A stretch of 64,000 nucleotides of DNA, from NCBI GenBank assembly GCA_026705445.1, contig JAPPAR010000013.1:80564-144563 (forward strand), read 5' to 3'. Made by a program: the position numbers and the translations under genes. The DNA is from Candidatus Dadabacteria bacterium (GTDB taxonomy: Bacteria; Desulfobacterota_D; UBA1144; Nemesobacterales; Nemesobacteraceae). The notes beneath the pieces are model-generated. The model did not search any database, was not told where the DNA came from, and worked only from the letters and a program-made list of their open reading frames with translations. This document shows, in pieces, positions 1 through 7,908 of the stretch; the stretch's first letter is position 1; each line of letters opens with the position of its first letter.

Positions 1-17
1 GCTGCCGCGGATCTTTA

Positions 18-2048
18 ATGTTTGCGTACGGATTTCTCCCCGAGGATGAAGAATTGGAGAACCTTGTAATCAACTGTATAAGAACGCTTGCGATGGACGC
101 CGTGGAAAAAGCGAAGTCCGGCCATCCGGGAACCCCGATGGCTCTGGCTCCCACGGCTTTCGTACTTTTCGACAAGTTCTTAAGGCACAATCCAGAGAAC
201 CCGAGTTGGCCCAACCGCGACCGCTTCATCCTTTCCGCCGGTCACGCTTCCATGCTTCTCTACGCCGCCCTTTACGTAAACGGATACGACATCCCGATTG
301 ACGATATAAAGAAATTCCGAAGCCTCCACAGCCGCTGTCCCGGTCATCCCGAAGTGGGAATCACGGCTGGAGTCGAGACTACTACAGGGCCTCTGGGGCA
401 GGGAGTATCGAATTCGGTTGGAATGGCCATAGCAAGCAAATGGCTTTCGGAGCACTTTAACCGTCCCGGCTACGACATAATAAATCATCATGTGTATTCA
501 ATCTGCAGCGACGGGGACATGATGGAAGGAATTTCCTCAGAAGCCGCATCCATAGCAGGACATCTGGGGCTTGGAAATCTGATCTGGATATACGACAGCA
601 ACAGTATAACTATCGAGGGCAGCACCTCGCTTGCGTATTCCGAGGACACGGAAATGCGGTTTGGTTCCTACAACTGGCACGTGGAGAAAGTCTCGGATGC
701 AAACAATCTTGAGGAAATTGAAAAAGCCCTAGATCGTGCACGATCCGAAACCAAAAGGCCTTCCATTGTAATATTGAAAAGCCAGATAGCCTACGGAAGC
801 CCCAACAAGCAGAACACGTGCGAGGCCCACGGATCGCCGCTTGGAGAGGAGGAAGTCAGGCTGGCGAAGGAATTTTACGGATGGGACGCCCCGGGGAACT
901 TTCACGTCCCCGAAGAGATTCTCTCCTACATGAAAGAAGCAGTCGCCAGAGGAAACGATGCCGAAGCGGCCTGGAAGGAGAATTTCAGTAAGTATTCAAA
1001 CGAATATCCGGAACTTGCTCACGACTTTGAGATGCTTGATAAAAAGAAGCTGCCTGAGGGGTGGGACAGCGATATCCCGTCTTTTCCCTATCCCGCAGAT
1101 CCGGTTGCTACCCGTTCCGCGAACTCAAGCATAATTAACGCCATAGGAAAAAAAGTGCCGTGGTTCATGGGCGGTGCCGCGGATGTAGGCTCCTCAACTA
1201 AAACCTATATTAAGTGTACGACGAGCTTTTCCGCCGAGGACCGCGAGGGAAGAAACTTTCATTTCGGAGTCAGGGAACATTCAATGGCCGCGATAGCAAG
1301 CGGCATGTGTCTCAGCGGACTCAGAGCATACGCCTCGACCTACTTTGTGTTTGCCGACTACATGAAACCCTCGATAAGACTTGCGGCGCTGATGAAACTT
1401 CCCGTAATCTACATTTTCACTCATGACAGCATAGGAGTTGGCGAGGACGGACCCACTCATCAACCCATAGAGCATCTGGCGGCCCTCAGAGTCACACCCA
1501 ATATCGATGTCATCCGTCCCTGCGACGCGAACGAGCTTGCGATTCTTTGGAAACACGTGATGGGGCTTTCTGATCGTCCCGCCGCGTTCGTTCTCACAAG
1601 ACAGAACGTTCCGATAATAGACAGGGACCGCTACGCCGCGGCCGATGGAGCGCTCGCGGGGGGTTATGTACTTGCGGACTCAAAGGGCACACCTGACATC
1701 ATTCTGATATCCACGGGTTCTGAGGTTCACATCTGTCTCGAAGTTTATGAAAAACTGCGCGAGATGGAGAAAAATCCGAGAGTCGTGAGCCTCCCGTGCT
1801 GGAGTCTTTTCGAAGCTCAGCCCCAGAAGTACAAAGACAGCATCCTGCCGCCTTCTGTCGAAACAAGGCTAAGTGTCGAGGCCGGAGCAACGTTCGGATG
1901 GGAAAAATTCACGGGATCGGGTCCCGATGCCAAGGTCTACGGAATAGACTGCTTCGGAGAGTCCGCGCCATACCAAGACGTGATGAACAACTTCGGCTTT
2001 AACGCGGACACCATCCTAAAGGAATGCCTCAAGCTGCTTGGTAACTAG
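18..2048 (+). CDS. tkt: Transketolase
   Basis: Thiamine-diphosphate enzyme of the non-oxidative pentose phosphate pathway that moves two-carbon ketol units between sugar phosphates. The N-terminal TPP domain shows KSGHPGTPMALAP near residue 34 and the diphosphate/metal motif SDGDMMEG near residue 163. The pyrimidine domain shows GVREHSMAAIASG and GVGEDGPTHQPIEHLAALR. The 676 aa length is normal for bacterial Tkt. The frame stays open to the left edge of the window and no clear ribosome binding site precedes this ATG, so the true start could lie upstream. The next gene (PGI-like) overlaps its end, which implies translational coupling and one operon for sugar-phosphate interconversion. Confidence 0.95.
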   Translation: MFAYGFLPEDEELENLVINCIRTLAMDAVEKAKSGHPGTPMALAPTAFVLFDKFLRHNPENPSWPNRDRFILSAGHASMLLYAALYVNGYDIPIDDIKKFRSLHSRCPGHPEVGITAGVETTTGPLGQGVSNSVGMAIASKWLSEHFNRPGYDIINHHVYSICSDGDMMEGISSEAASIAGHLGLGNLIWIYDSNSITIEGSTSLAYSEDTEMRFGSYNWHVEKVSDANNLEEIEKALDRARSETKRPSIVILKSQIAYGSPNKQNTCEAHGSPLGEEEVRLAKEFYGWDAPGNFHVPEEILSYMKEAVARGNDAEAAWKENFSKYSNEYPELAHDFEMLDKKKLPEGWDSDIPSFPYPADPVATRSANSSIINAIGKKVPWFMGGAADVGSSTKTYIKCTTSFSAEDREGRNFHFGVREHSMAAIASGMCLSGLRAYASTYFVFADYMKPSIRLAALMKLPVIYIFTHDSIGVGEDGPTHQPIEHLAALRVTPNIDVIRPCDANELAILWKHVMGLSDRPAAFVLTRQNVPIIDRDRYAAADGALAGGYVLADSKGTPDIILISTGSEVHICLEVYEKLREMEKNPRVVSLPCWSLFEAQPQKYKDSILPPSVETRLSVEAGATFGWEKFTGSGPDAKVYGIDCFGESAPYQDVMNNFGFNADTILKECLKLLGN

Positions 2049-3768
2049 TGCCGTGTCCACTGAAAACAAAGCCGGTTCGGAGTCACCAAACTACACCGAA
2101 TACGCGGGCGATTACGGAAGCATAATCCAATCCCAACTCCTCGAACTTGAGAAAAACCGCTTTGCCGAAAGATTCTTCGAATACGATCACCTGCTCTGGG
2201 CAGATAATCCTTCCGAGATCACGAATCGCCTCGGCTGGGTCCATCTTCCGAAGCAGATGCTCGCGGTAATAAATGAAATAGACGACTTCTCAGAATCGAT
2301 AAGGAAAAAAGGGTTCACCGAAGTTGTTGTTTTAGGCATGGGGGGCTCAAGTCTCTCTTCCGAGGTGTTCAGAAACATATTCACCCTCCGCGACGGCTTT
2401 TTGCGCCTCACTCTTCTTGACACTACGGATCCCGACTTCATTCTTAAGACCCGGGAAAGCATAGACCTTCTTAGAACTCTCTTCGTAGTCTCCTCAAAAT
2501 CAGGTTCGACCGTGGAAACCGTTTCCCTCATGAAATACTTTTACGGCGAACTCGAGAGAAAAACCGGGGCCCCGGGAGAACATTTCATCTGCATAACGGA
2601 TCCTGGCTCAGGACTGATCAAAACAGCCGACAAACATGGTTTTAGCAGGGTGTTTATCAACGATCCGAATGTCGGCGGGAGGTTCAGCGCGCTTTCCTAC
2701 TTCGGCCTCGTTCCCGCATCCCTTGCGGGAGTCAATATACGCAAGATACTTCAATCGGCCTTTTCCGTGCTGCTTGAACTCGAAAACTCAGTCGGAGGAA
2801 AATACCATGAGAGTCCATCCTTTCGCCTGGGGACATTTCTCGGGGTCATGGCCGAACAAGGAAGAGACAAGCTGGGTTTTGTTTTTTCCGAAAAACTTTT
2901 TCCTTTCGGCTACTGGGTGGAGCAACTGATCGCCGAAAGTACCGGAAAAAACGGCGTCGGCATCCTTCCGCTGCTTGACGAAGAGGTCTCGGATTGTCCA
3001 CAGCCCGGAGATGACAGGGCATACATTCTTCTTTCCCTGAGGGAAGACAGAACTGTGCATATGGTCGCCTCGCGCATCAAGAACTCCAAGATTCCCTTCG
3101 TGAAGATAGTAGTTGACAGTCCCGACCAGATAGCCGCAGAGCTCTTCCGTTTTGAGTTTGCCGTCGCACTTGCCGGAAGCATAATGGGAATAAATCCCTT
3201 TGACCAGCCCGATGTCGAATCCGCAAAAACCTTTGCAAGAAGTTTTCTCAGGCTCTACAGGGAAACGGGGAAACTTGAATCCAAAGAACCCGATTTTTCC
3301 AAGAACGGGCTTGTTTTCTCAAGTAACAGAAAAATAGAATCCCCAGAGCAACTAAGAGATATCATCTCTTCAAAAAAAAGAGGTTACATATCGATTCAGG
3401 CCTACGTAGACCCTGCAGAAAAAAACTCAAAAGAGCTTCTTTCCCTCCGCGCACAGATCGAAAGTATATCATCCGTGCCCGTAACTCTGGGTTTCGGCCC
3501 GAGATTTCTCCACTCAACAGGCCAACTTCACAAAGGAGACTCGGGAGAAGGATTTTTCATTCAGATCGTAAGCGAGAACGAAAACGACCTGTGCATACCT
3601 GATGATGTCGGTTCCGCAGAATCAGTATTCTCCTTCCAAGTACTCAAAACGGCTCAGGCCACGGGAGACTTCAAGTCTCTTGACGAGATGGGAAGGGGCA
3701 TTGTAAGAATCGGCATTACGTCTGATGTCTCAGAGAGCATACAGAGAATCGCCCGGTTTTTTGTCTGA
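2038..3768 (+). CDS. pgi: Glucose-6-phosphate isomerase, PGI half of the Tal-Pgi type
   Basis: Interconverts glucose 6-phosphate and fructose 6-phosphate. SIS-fold motifs are visible: GMGGSSLSSEVF near residue 99 and VVSSKSGSTVETVS near residue 150. The C-terminal third carries GFGPRFLHSTGQLHKG, which I know from the PGI half of bifunctional transaldolase/PGI proteins rather than from classical Pgi. The transaldolase half is absent, so this is a stand-alone version of that module. The start is uncertain: TTG at 2038 overlaps the tkt stop by 11 nt, and GTG at 2053 lies just after it. Placement behind tkt fits a pentose-phosphate/glycolysis operon. Confidence 0.9.
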   Translation: MVTSAVSTENKAGSESPNYTEYAGDYGSIIQSQLLELEKNRFAERFFEYDHLLWADNPSEITNRLGWVHLPKQMLAVINEIDDFSESIRKKGFTEVVVLGMGGSSLSSEVFRNIFTLRDGFLRLTLLDTTDPDFILKTRESIDLLRTLFVVSSKSGSTVETVSLMKYFYGELERKTGAPGEHFICITDPGSGLIKTADKHGFSRVFINDPNVGGRFSALSYFGLVPASLAGVNIRKILQSAFSVLLELENSVGGKYHESPSFRLGTFLGVMAEQGRDKLGFVFSEKLFPFGYWVEQLIAESTGKNGVGILPLLDEEVSDCPQPGDDRAYILLSLREDRTVHMVASRIKNSKIPFVKIVVDSPDQIAAELFRFEFAVALAGSIMGINPFDQPDVESAKTFARSFLRLYRETGKLESKEPDFSKNGLVFSSNRKIESPEQLRDIISSKKRGYISIQAYVDPAEKNSKELLSLRAQIESISSVPVTLGFGPRFLHSTGQLHKGDSGEGFFIQIVSENENDLCIPDDVGSAESVFSFQVLKTAQATGDFKSLDEMGRGIVRIGITSDVSESIQRIARFFV

Positions 3769-3900
3769 TCCTCTCCACCGCAAACGCAACTAAAAAGATT
3801 GACCATCCGCGGCAAAAACCAAAAATAAATTAAGTAATTCACTTAAATTTGCGAGTTCGGTTGCCGCCATGGTCATATTCGTCACGATCCTCAGGAAACC

Positions 3901-4602
3901 TTAAGCCTCCGAGATTGTCACAAAGTGCTTCACTTCTTGGGAGAAAGCTACTATGACATCGCTTGCGGTACCTATGAAAAGACCGTGCTCGACTATCCCG
4001 GCCCTTGCAGACAACCGGTCGGCGAAAAAAGAGGGGTCGTCCATCTCTCCAAAGCTCCAGTCGACAATAAGATTGCCCTGATCTGTCAAAAACGGGGAAC
4101 CGTCGCGAGCGAGTCGCAAGCGGACCTCTCCTCCAAGACTCTCGAGGTAGTCCTTTTCAGCTTCAAGGGCAAACTGAAGCACCTCGACGGGAACGGGAAA
4201 ACGCTCTCCAAGCCGCCGCGAGAGCTTCGATTCGTCAGCGACGATTATGTTTCTTTTGCTGTTCTGGGCGAGAACCTTCTCCCTTAAAAGGGCTCCTCCA
4301 CCCCCTTTTATCAGGTTAAAATCGGAATCGATTTCATCCGCTCCGTCAATAGTAATGTCAATCCTTCTTGCCGAATCGAGATCAACGAGGTCGAGGTCCA
4401 TGGCCTCGGCGAAATTTTTCGTTCTCTCGGAACTTGGAACGCAGGATATGTCCGAAATCCGGCCGTCTCTTATCCGCTTTGAGAGCTCTTCGATAGCAAA
4501 CTCCGCAGTCGACCCGGTGCCGAGTCCGACAAGCATTCCCGCACGCACGAAATCGACGGCTCTTACGCCCGCGGCCTTTTTAAGTTCTTCAGTCTTACCC
4601 AT
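3901..4602 (-). CDS. rpiA: Ribose-5-phosphate isomerase A
   Basis: Converts ribose 5-phosphate to ribulose 5-phosphate. Diagnostic RpiA motifs are present: GLGTGSTA near residue 27, DGADEID near residue 86 and KGGGGALLREK near residue 99. At 233 aa it is full length. It is convergent with the tkt-pgi operon, so three pentose-phosphate enzymes lie within 4.6 kb. The 132 bp between pgi and rpiA shows no strong terminator. Confidence 0.95.
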   Translation of the reverse strand: MGKTEELKKAAGVRAVDFVRAGMLVGLGTGSTAEFAIEELSKRIRDGRISDISCVPSSERTKNFAEAMDLDLVDLDSARRIDITIDGADEIDSDFNLIKGGGGALLREKVLAQNSKRNIIVADESKLSRRLGERFPVPVEVLQFALEAEKDYLESLGGEVRLRLARDGSPFLTDQGNLIVDWSFGEMDDPSFFADRLSARAGIVEHGLFIGTASDVIVAFSQEVKHFVTISEA

Positions 4603-4859
4603 TTCGAAAAAGAGTCAGCAAAGTCATCCCGCATACCCTGACAATTAACACAGACATAATACTATACGAATAATTGCCGGATACTGTAAAAAAGAGACGA
4701 AATATCCTGAAGGCAACTACGAAAAGCAAGTGTCGGTTCCCGATACCCCCAGCTCGCTTCGGCCACTCCCGCCTTCCGGGCATATACCGTTTGTTTTGCC
4801 GCAAAGAAACTTATATACTTGATAACATAGGTTGTGAAACGTAAAAGACAGAGTACATC
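4603..4859. other. Non-coding gap between rpiA and the CBS gene
   Basis: This gap of 257 bp separates divergent genes. It must hold both promoters, but no unambiguous -35/-10 pair stands out. The stretch 4700-4800 is strongly G-rich on the minus strand and has several short self-complementary runs, which is unusual beside the AT-rich flanks. No protein frame in it looks real. A small RNA is possible but unproven. Confidence 0.3.
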
Positions 4860-5294
4860 ATGGAGAATCTAAGACACATACTTACACACAAGGGCAGCAG
4901 CGTATGGTCGATAGGACCGGATGAAACCGTGTATAAAGCCCTTCAGATGATGGCGGAAAAGGAAATAGGTGCTCTGCTCGTGCTTGACGGAGAAAAGGTC
5001 GTCGGAATATTCTCCGAGCGCGACTACGCGAGGAAGGTTATCCTTCAGGGAAGGTCATCGGCGAACACGAAAATAAGCGAACTCATGATCAGGGATGTGA
5101 TCTACGGTTCGCCAGACGACCCGATTCAGGAAAGCATGGCTATCATGACGGCAAACAAGATAAGGCACCTTCCGGTAATAGAAGATGGGAAGCTTTGCGG
5201 GATGGTGACAAGCGGCGACATCATAAACCACATTATCTCCCGTCAGAAATTCGAGATCGAGGCGCTTAAGAAGTATATAACCGGAGGCTACTAA
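4860..5294 (+). CDS. Tandem CBS-domain protein
   Basis: 144 aa made almost entirely of two CBS domains (about residues 10-65 and 75-133), a Bateman module that normally binds adenine nucleotides. The pattern VVGIFSERDYARKV and LCGMVTSGDIINHII at the domain ends is typical of small stand-alone CBS proteins that sense energy charge. No catalytic domain is attached. It ends 18 bp from the convergent nitrite/sulfite reductase gene. The regulated partner cannot be told from context. Confidence 0.9.
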   Translation: MENLRHILTHKGSSVWSIGPDETVYKALQMMAEKEIGALLVLDGEKVVGIFSERDYARKVILQGRSSANTKISELMIRDVIYGSPDDPIQESMAIMTANKIRHLPVIEDGKLCGMVTSGDIINHIISRQKFEIEALKKYITGGY

Positions 5295-5312
5295 GCCACA
5301 CCTGAACCAGCT

Positions 5313-7439
5313 TTACGCAGTCAACTGCTCCTGAACCTTCTCGCAGTCAGAGTGGAAACTCTTGGCGATTTCAAGGAATTCTATAGCTTTTGATGCCGAG
5401 GTCTCTCCGTCCCTGTATTCGCTGAACTTGCGCGAGACATCAAGCCATTTCTCATCGGTCTCCCCGGTTCTCACGATAAGGTTTTCAAACTCCCATATCG
5501 TCTGCTCCGGAGTGAACGGATCGATAAGCTTGGTGTAGAGAGGAACGTGGGCACTGTCGGAGCATGCCAGATAAAGCTCGTTTATGCATGCCTCGTAGTC
5601 GCCGTGGAGAAAAAGAGCCTGGGCCTGCTCAAGACGCCTTTCTGCGTCTGAGAAGACCGGGATTTTCTCCTCGACTGTAACCCCCGCGCACTCTCCTCTT
5701 ACTCCCTGCTGAACGGCGAATTTTTTCTCTTCGTGTCCCCAGTCGGTGTAAAAATCAGGATCATCCTCGTACTTGGGAATCTCGTTGAACTCGGAGACCG
5801 CTTCCTTGATGTACTTGGCGCCGAGCCTTTTCATCGTGAGGTCGAAATGCTCGCCATCTTCTTTTTCCCTCTCGTATATCTCAAGCAGTCTCTGGACAAC
5901 CTTGGGAGCGTTTCTGGTCGGAATCTTGGTGACTGGCATAGCAAGGCGCGAGTCGTCTCCGTATAATCCTCCGCCGAGGAAAAGCATCTCGGCAGGAACG
6001 CTTCTACCTTCTCTGGTGATGGACGCTCCCTGGAACCCTATGCTGGCCGAAACATGCTGAGCGCAAGCGTTGGGGCAGCCGGATATCTTGATCCTGAGAT
6101 CCCCAAGAGTCTCCTTGTATTTTCCAAGACCGTTATCCATCATGCTGGTAAGCTTCGTCGCAAGGCCCTTGGCCGAAGTGATGCCCAAACGGCAGGTATC
6201 GGCGCCCGGGCAGGCGGTTACATCTTCGAAAGTGTCCGCGCCCGAATCAGAAATGCCCGCATCTTTAAGGTCGGCGTAAAGCGAGGGAATGGATTGATCG
6301 GGAACCCACCTAATCACGAAATTCTGCTGGATAGTTATCCGTATGGAACCGTCTGCATGGGTGTCTATCATGTCCGCAAGCGCTCTTGCGGTATCGGCCG
6401 GAACGTCTCCCAGAAGCACTCTCACGTTAACGATTGAATATCCCTCGACCCCCGCCGGGGAAACATTCTTTTGGCGCCACTCCGCAAAATCCGGGTCATC
6501 CTCTACCCAGCCAGGAGCGTCCGGAAGATCGTGTCCGTTCGGCTTGGGAGTTTCGTGCTCCCAGTCGATTGCCTCAAGATAGTCGTTCCACGAAGGATCG
6601 ACCTCAAGCGAAGCCCTTTCCTGCTCGACTACCTCTCTGAACTTCTCAAAGCCAAGTTTCCTCACAAGAAACTTCATTCTGGCCTTCATCCTAACCTTTC
6701 TCTCGCCGTACCTGTCAAAGATCCTGACTACCGAAGCCGAAAAAGGTATCATCTCCTCAACCGGCATGAACTCCGTCCAGAGATGTCCGAGCGAAGGCGA
6801 AGCGCCGAGCCCCCCACCGACGTAGACCTGAAAGCCGTGCTTTCCATCCTCTTCCCTTACTCTGGCGCGAAAGCCCAGATCATGGATGCGGATTCCCGCG
6901 TTGTCGACATCCGGATTGCTCTCAAAGCAGACCTTGAATTTCCTTCCCATGTTCTGGCATATGGGGTTTCGGAGCATAAACTGCTTAAACGCCTCGGCGT
7001 AAGGAGTCACGTCAAAGGTTTCCGTAGGCGAAGCCCCGGTTATCGGGGAAGCCGTGACGTTCCTTATTGTGTTGCCGCAGGCCTCACGAGTTGTGATCCC
7101 CGCACTTGCAAGATCCCTCATCATGTCGGGAACTGTTTCAAGGTTGACGTAGTAAAGCTGAGCGTCCTGGCGGGTCGTAAGGTGAAAGAAGCCACTTGCG
7201 TACTTGTCCGAAACGTCCGCGAGTTTTCTCAGTTGAGCGGAACTCAGTTTCCCGTAGGGAATCTTTATCCTCTGCATCTGGACTCCTTCCTGGCGCTGTG
7301 CGTACACCCCCAGCTGGAGTCTTATCTTCTGGAATTTAACCTCGCTTATCTTCCCGTTCATGTAGTCGGAGACCTGCTGTTCGAATTCGTCGATCTCATC
7401 CGCTACAAGTTTGGGCAGAGTTTGCGTTTCTTCATCCAT
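5313..7439 (-). CDS. Ferredoxin-type nitrite/sulfite reductase with C-terminal extension
   Basis: Siroheme/4Fe-4S enzyme for six-electron reduction of nitrite or sulfite. Two ferredoxin-like halves are recognisable: GFFHLTTRQDAQLYYV near residue 85 and RITIQQNFVIRW near residue 370. The cluster cysteines appear as TACPGADTC (about residue 424) and KISGCPNACAQH (about 468). At 708 aa it is about 150 aa longer than usual NirA/Sir. The tail, with a helical GDYEACINELYLACSDSAH stretch, resembles a HEPN-like helical domain; that assignment is inference. Nitrite versus sulfite cannot be decided from sequence. No siroheme genes are adjacent. Confidence 0.88.
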   Translation of the reverse strand: MDEETQTLPKLVADEIDEFEQQVSDYMNGKISEVKFQKIRLQLGVYAQRQEGVQMQRIKIPYGKLSSAQLRKLADVSDKYASGFFHLTTRQDAQLYYVNLETVPDMMRDLASAGITTREACGNTIRNVTASPITGASPTETFDVTPYAEAFKQFMLRNPICQNMGRKFKVCFESNPDVDNAGIRIHDLGFRARVREEDGKHGFQVYVGGGLGASPSLGHLWTEFMPVEEMIPFSASVVRIFDRYGERKVRMKARMKFLVRKLGFEKFREVVEQERASLEVDPSWNDYLEAIDWEHETPKPNGHDLPDAPGWVEDDPDFAEWRQKNVSPAGVEGYSIVNVRVLLGDVPADTARALADMIDTHADGSIRITIQQNFVIRWVPDQSIPSLYADLKDAGISDSGADTFEDVTACPGADTCRLGITSAKGLATKLTSMMDNGLGKYKETLGDLRIKISGCPNACAQHVSASIGFQGASITREGRSVPAEMLFLGGGLYGDDSRLAMPVTKIPTRNAPKVVQRLLEIYEREKEDGEHFDLTMKRLGAKYIKEAVSEFNEIPKYEDDPDFYTDWGHEEKKFAVQQGVRGECAGVTVEEKIPVFSDAERRLEQAQALFLHGDYEACINELYLACSDSAHVPLYTKLIDPFTPEQTIWEFENLIVRTGETDEKWLDVSRKFSEYRDGETSASKAIEFLEIAKSFHSDCEKVQEQLTA

Positions 7440-7512
7440 GTTTTCTAGCTCCGTAACATAAAATCTTTTATATCTCCCGATATTCTAACATAAAACAATT
7501 TTTTTTTGGAAA

Positions 7513-7899
7513 TCACTCCTGCGGACCGCTCTGAGCCGAAAGCCACATCTCAATTACCAGAAGAATATAATCAATTTCCTGTTCCGTAAGCTTTCTTTTC
7601 TTAGGGATGCCGTGCCACTTTACTAGGCAGCTCCGACAACATGTGGCCGTGGCGTGCTGGGCGCGAAACACGGGATGTCCGCCCCATGGAGTCTGCTTCC
7701 CGTCGTTAGGGGGCAAAGCGGGGGCAAGCCTTTTTTCAAGAAAATCCCTTCCGTGCGAAAGCACTTCGGGGAGCCCTTTTTGCCTGAGATAAAACGTCTC
7801 CTTGGCATTCAGCCTGAACCCAGAACGGAACCGGGATCTGCTTAGTCTTCTGAAAACATTTTCCAGCCGTTCCTTTTCGCCGTTTTCCGCTCTATACAT
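7513..7899 (-). CDS. DUF4186 family protein
   Basis: 128 aa protein of unknown function. The core from about residue 18 on matches my memory of the DUF4186 family: RSRFRSGF, then PPNDGKQTPWGGHPVF, QHATATCCRSCLVKWHGIP and a closing helix TEQEIDYILLVIEMWL. The Cys-Cys-x2-Cys group with nearby His residues could bind metal. It lies 9 bp downstream of the helicase stop on the same strand, so the two may be co-transcribed. No function is claimed. Confidence 0.8.
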   Translation of the reverse strand: MYRAENGEKERLENVFRRLSRSRFRSGFRLNAKETFYLRQKGLPEVLSHGRDFLEKRLAPALPPNDGKQTPWGGHPVFRAQHATATCCRSCLVKWHGIPKKRKLTEQEIDYILLVIEMWLSAQSGPQE

Positions 7900-7908
7900 G
7901 TAAGAAAT

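Noticed and set aside
6471..7448. 325-aa plus-strand frame
   Set aside because: Antisense to the nitrite/sulfite reductase over its whole length; no domain recognisable.
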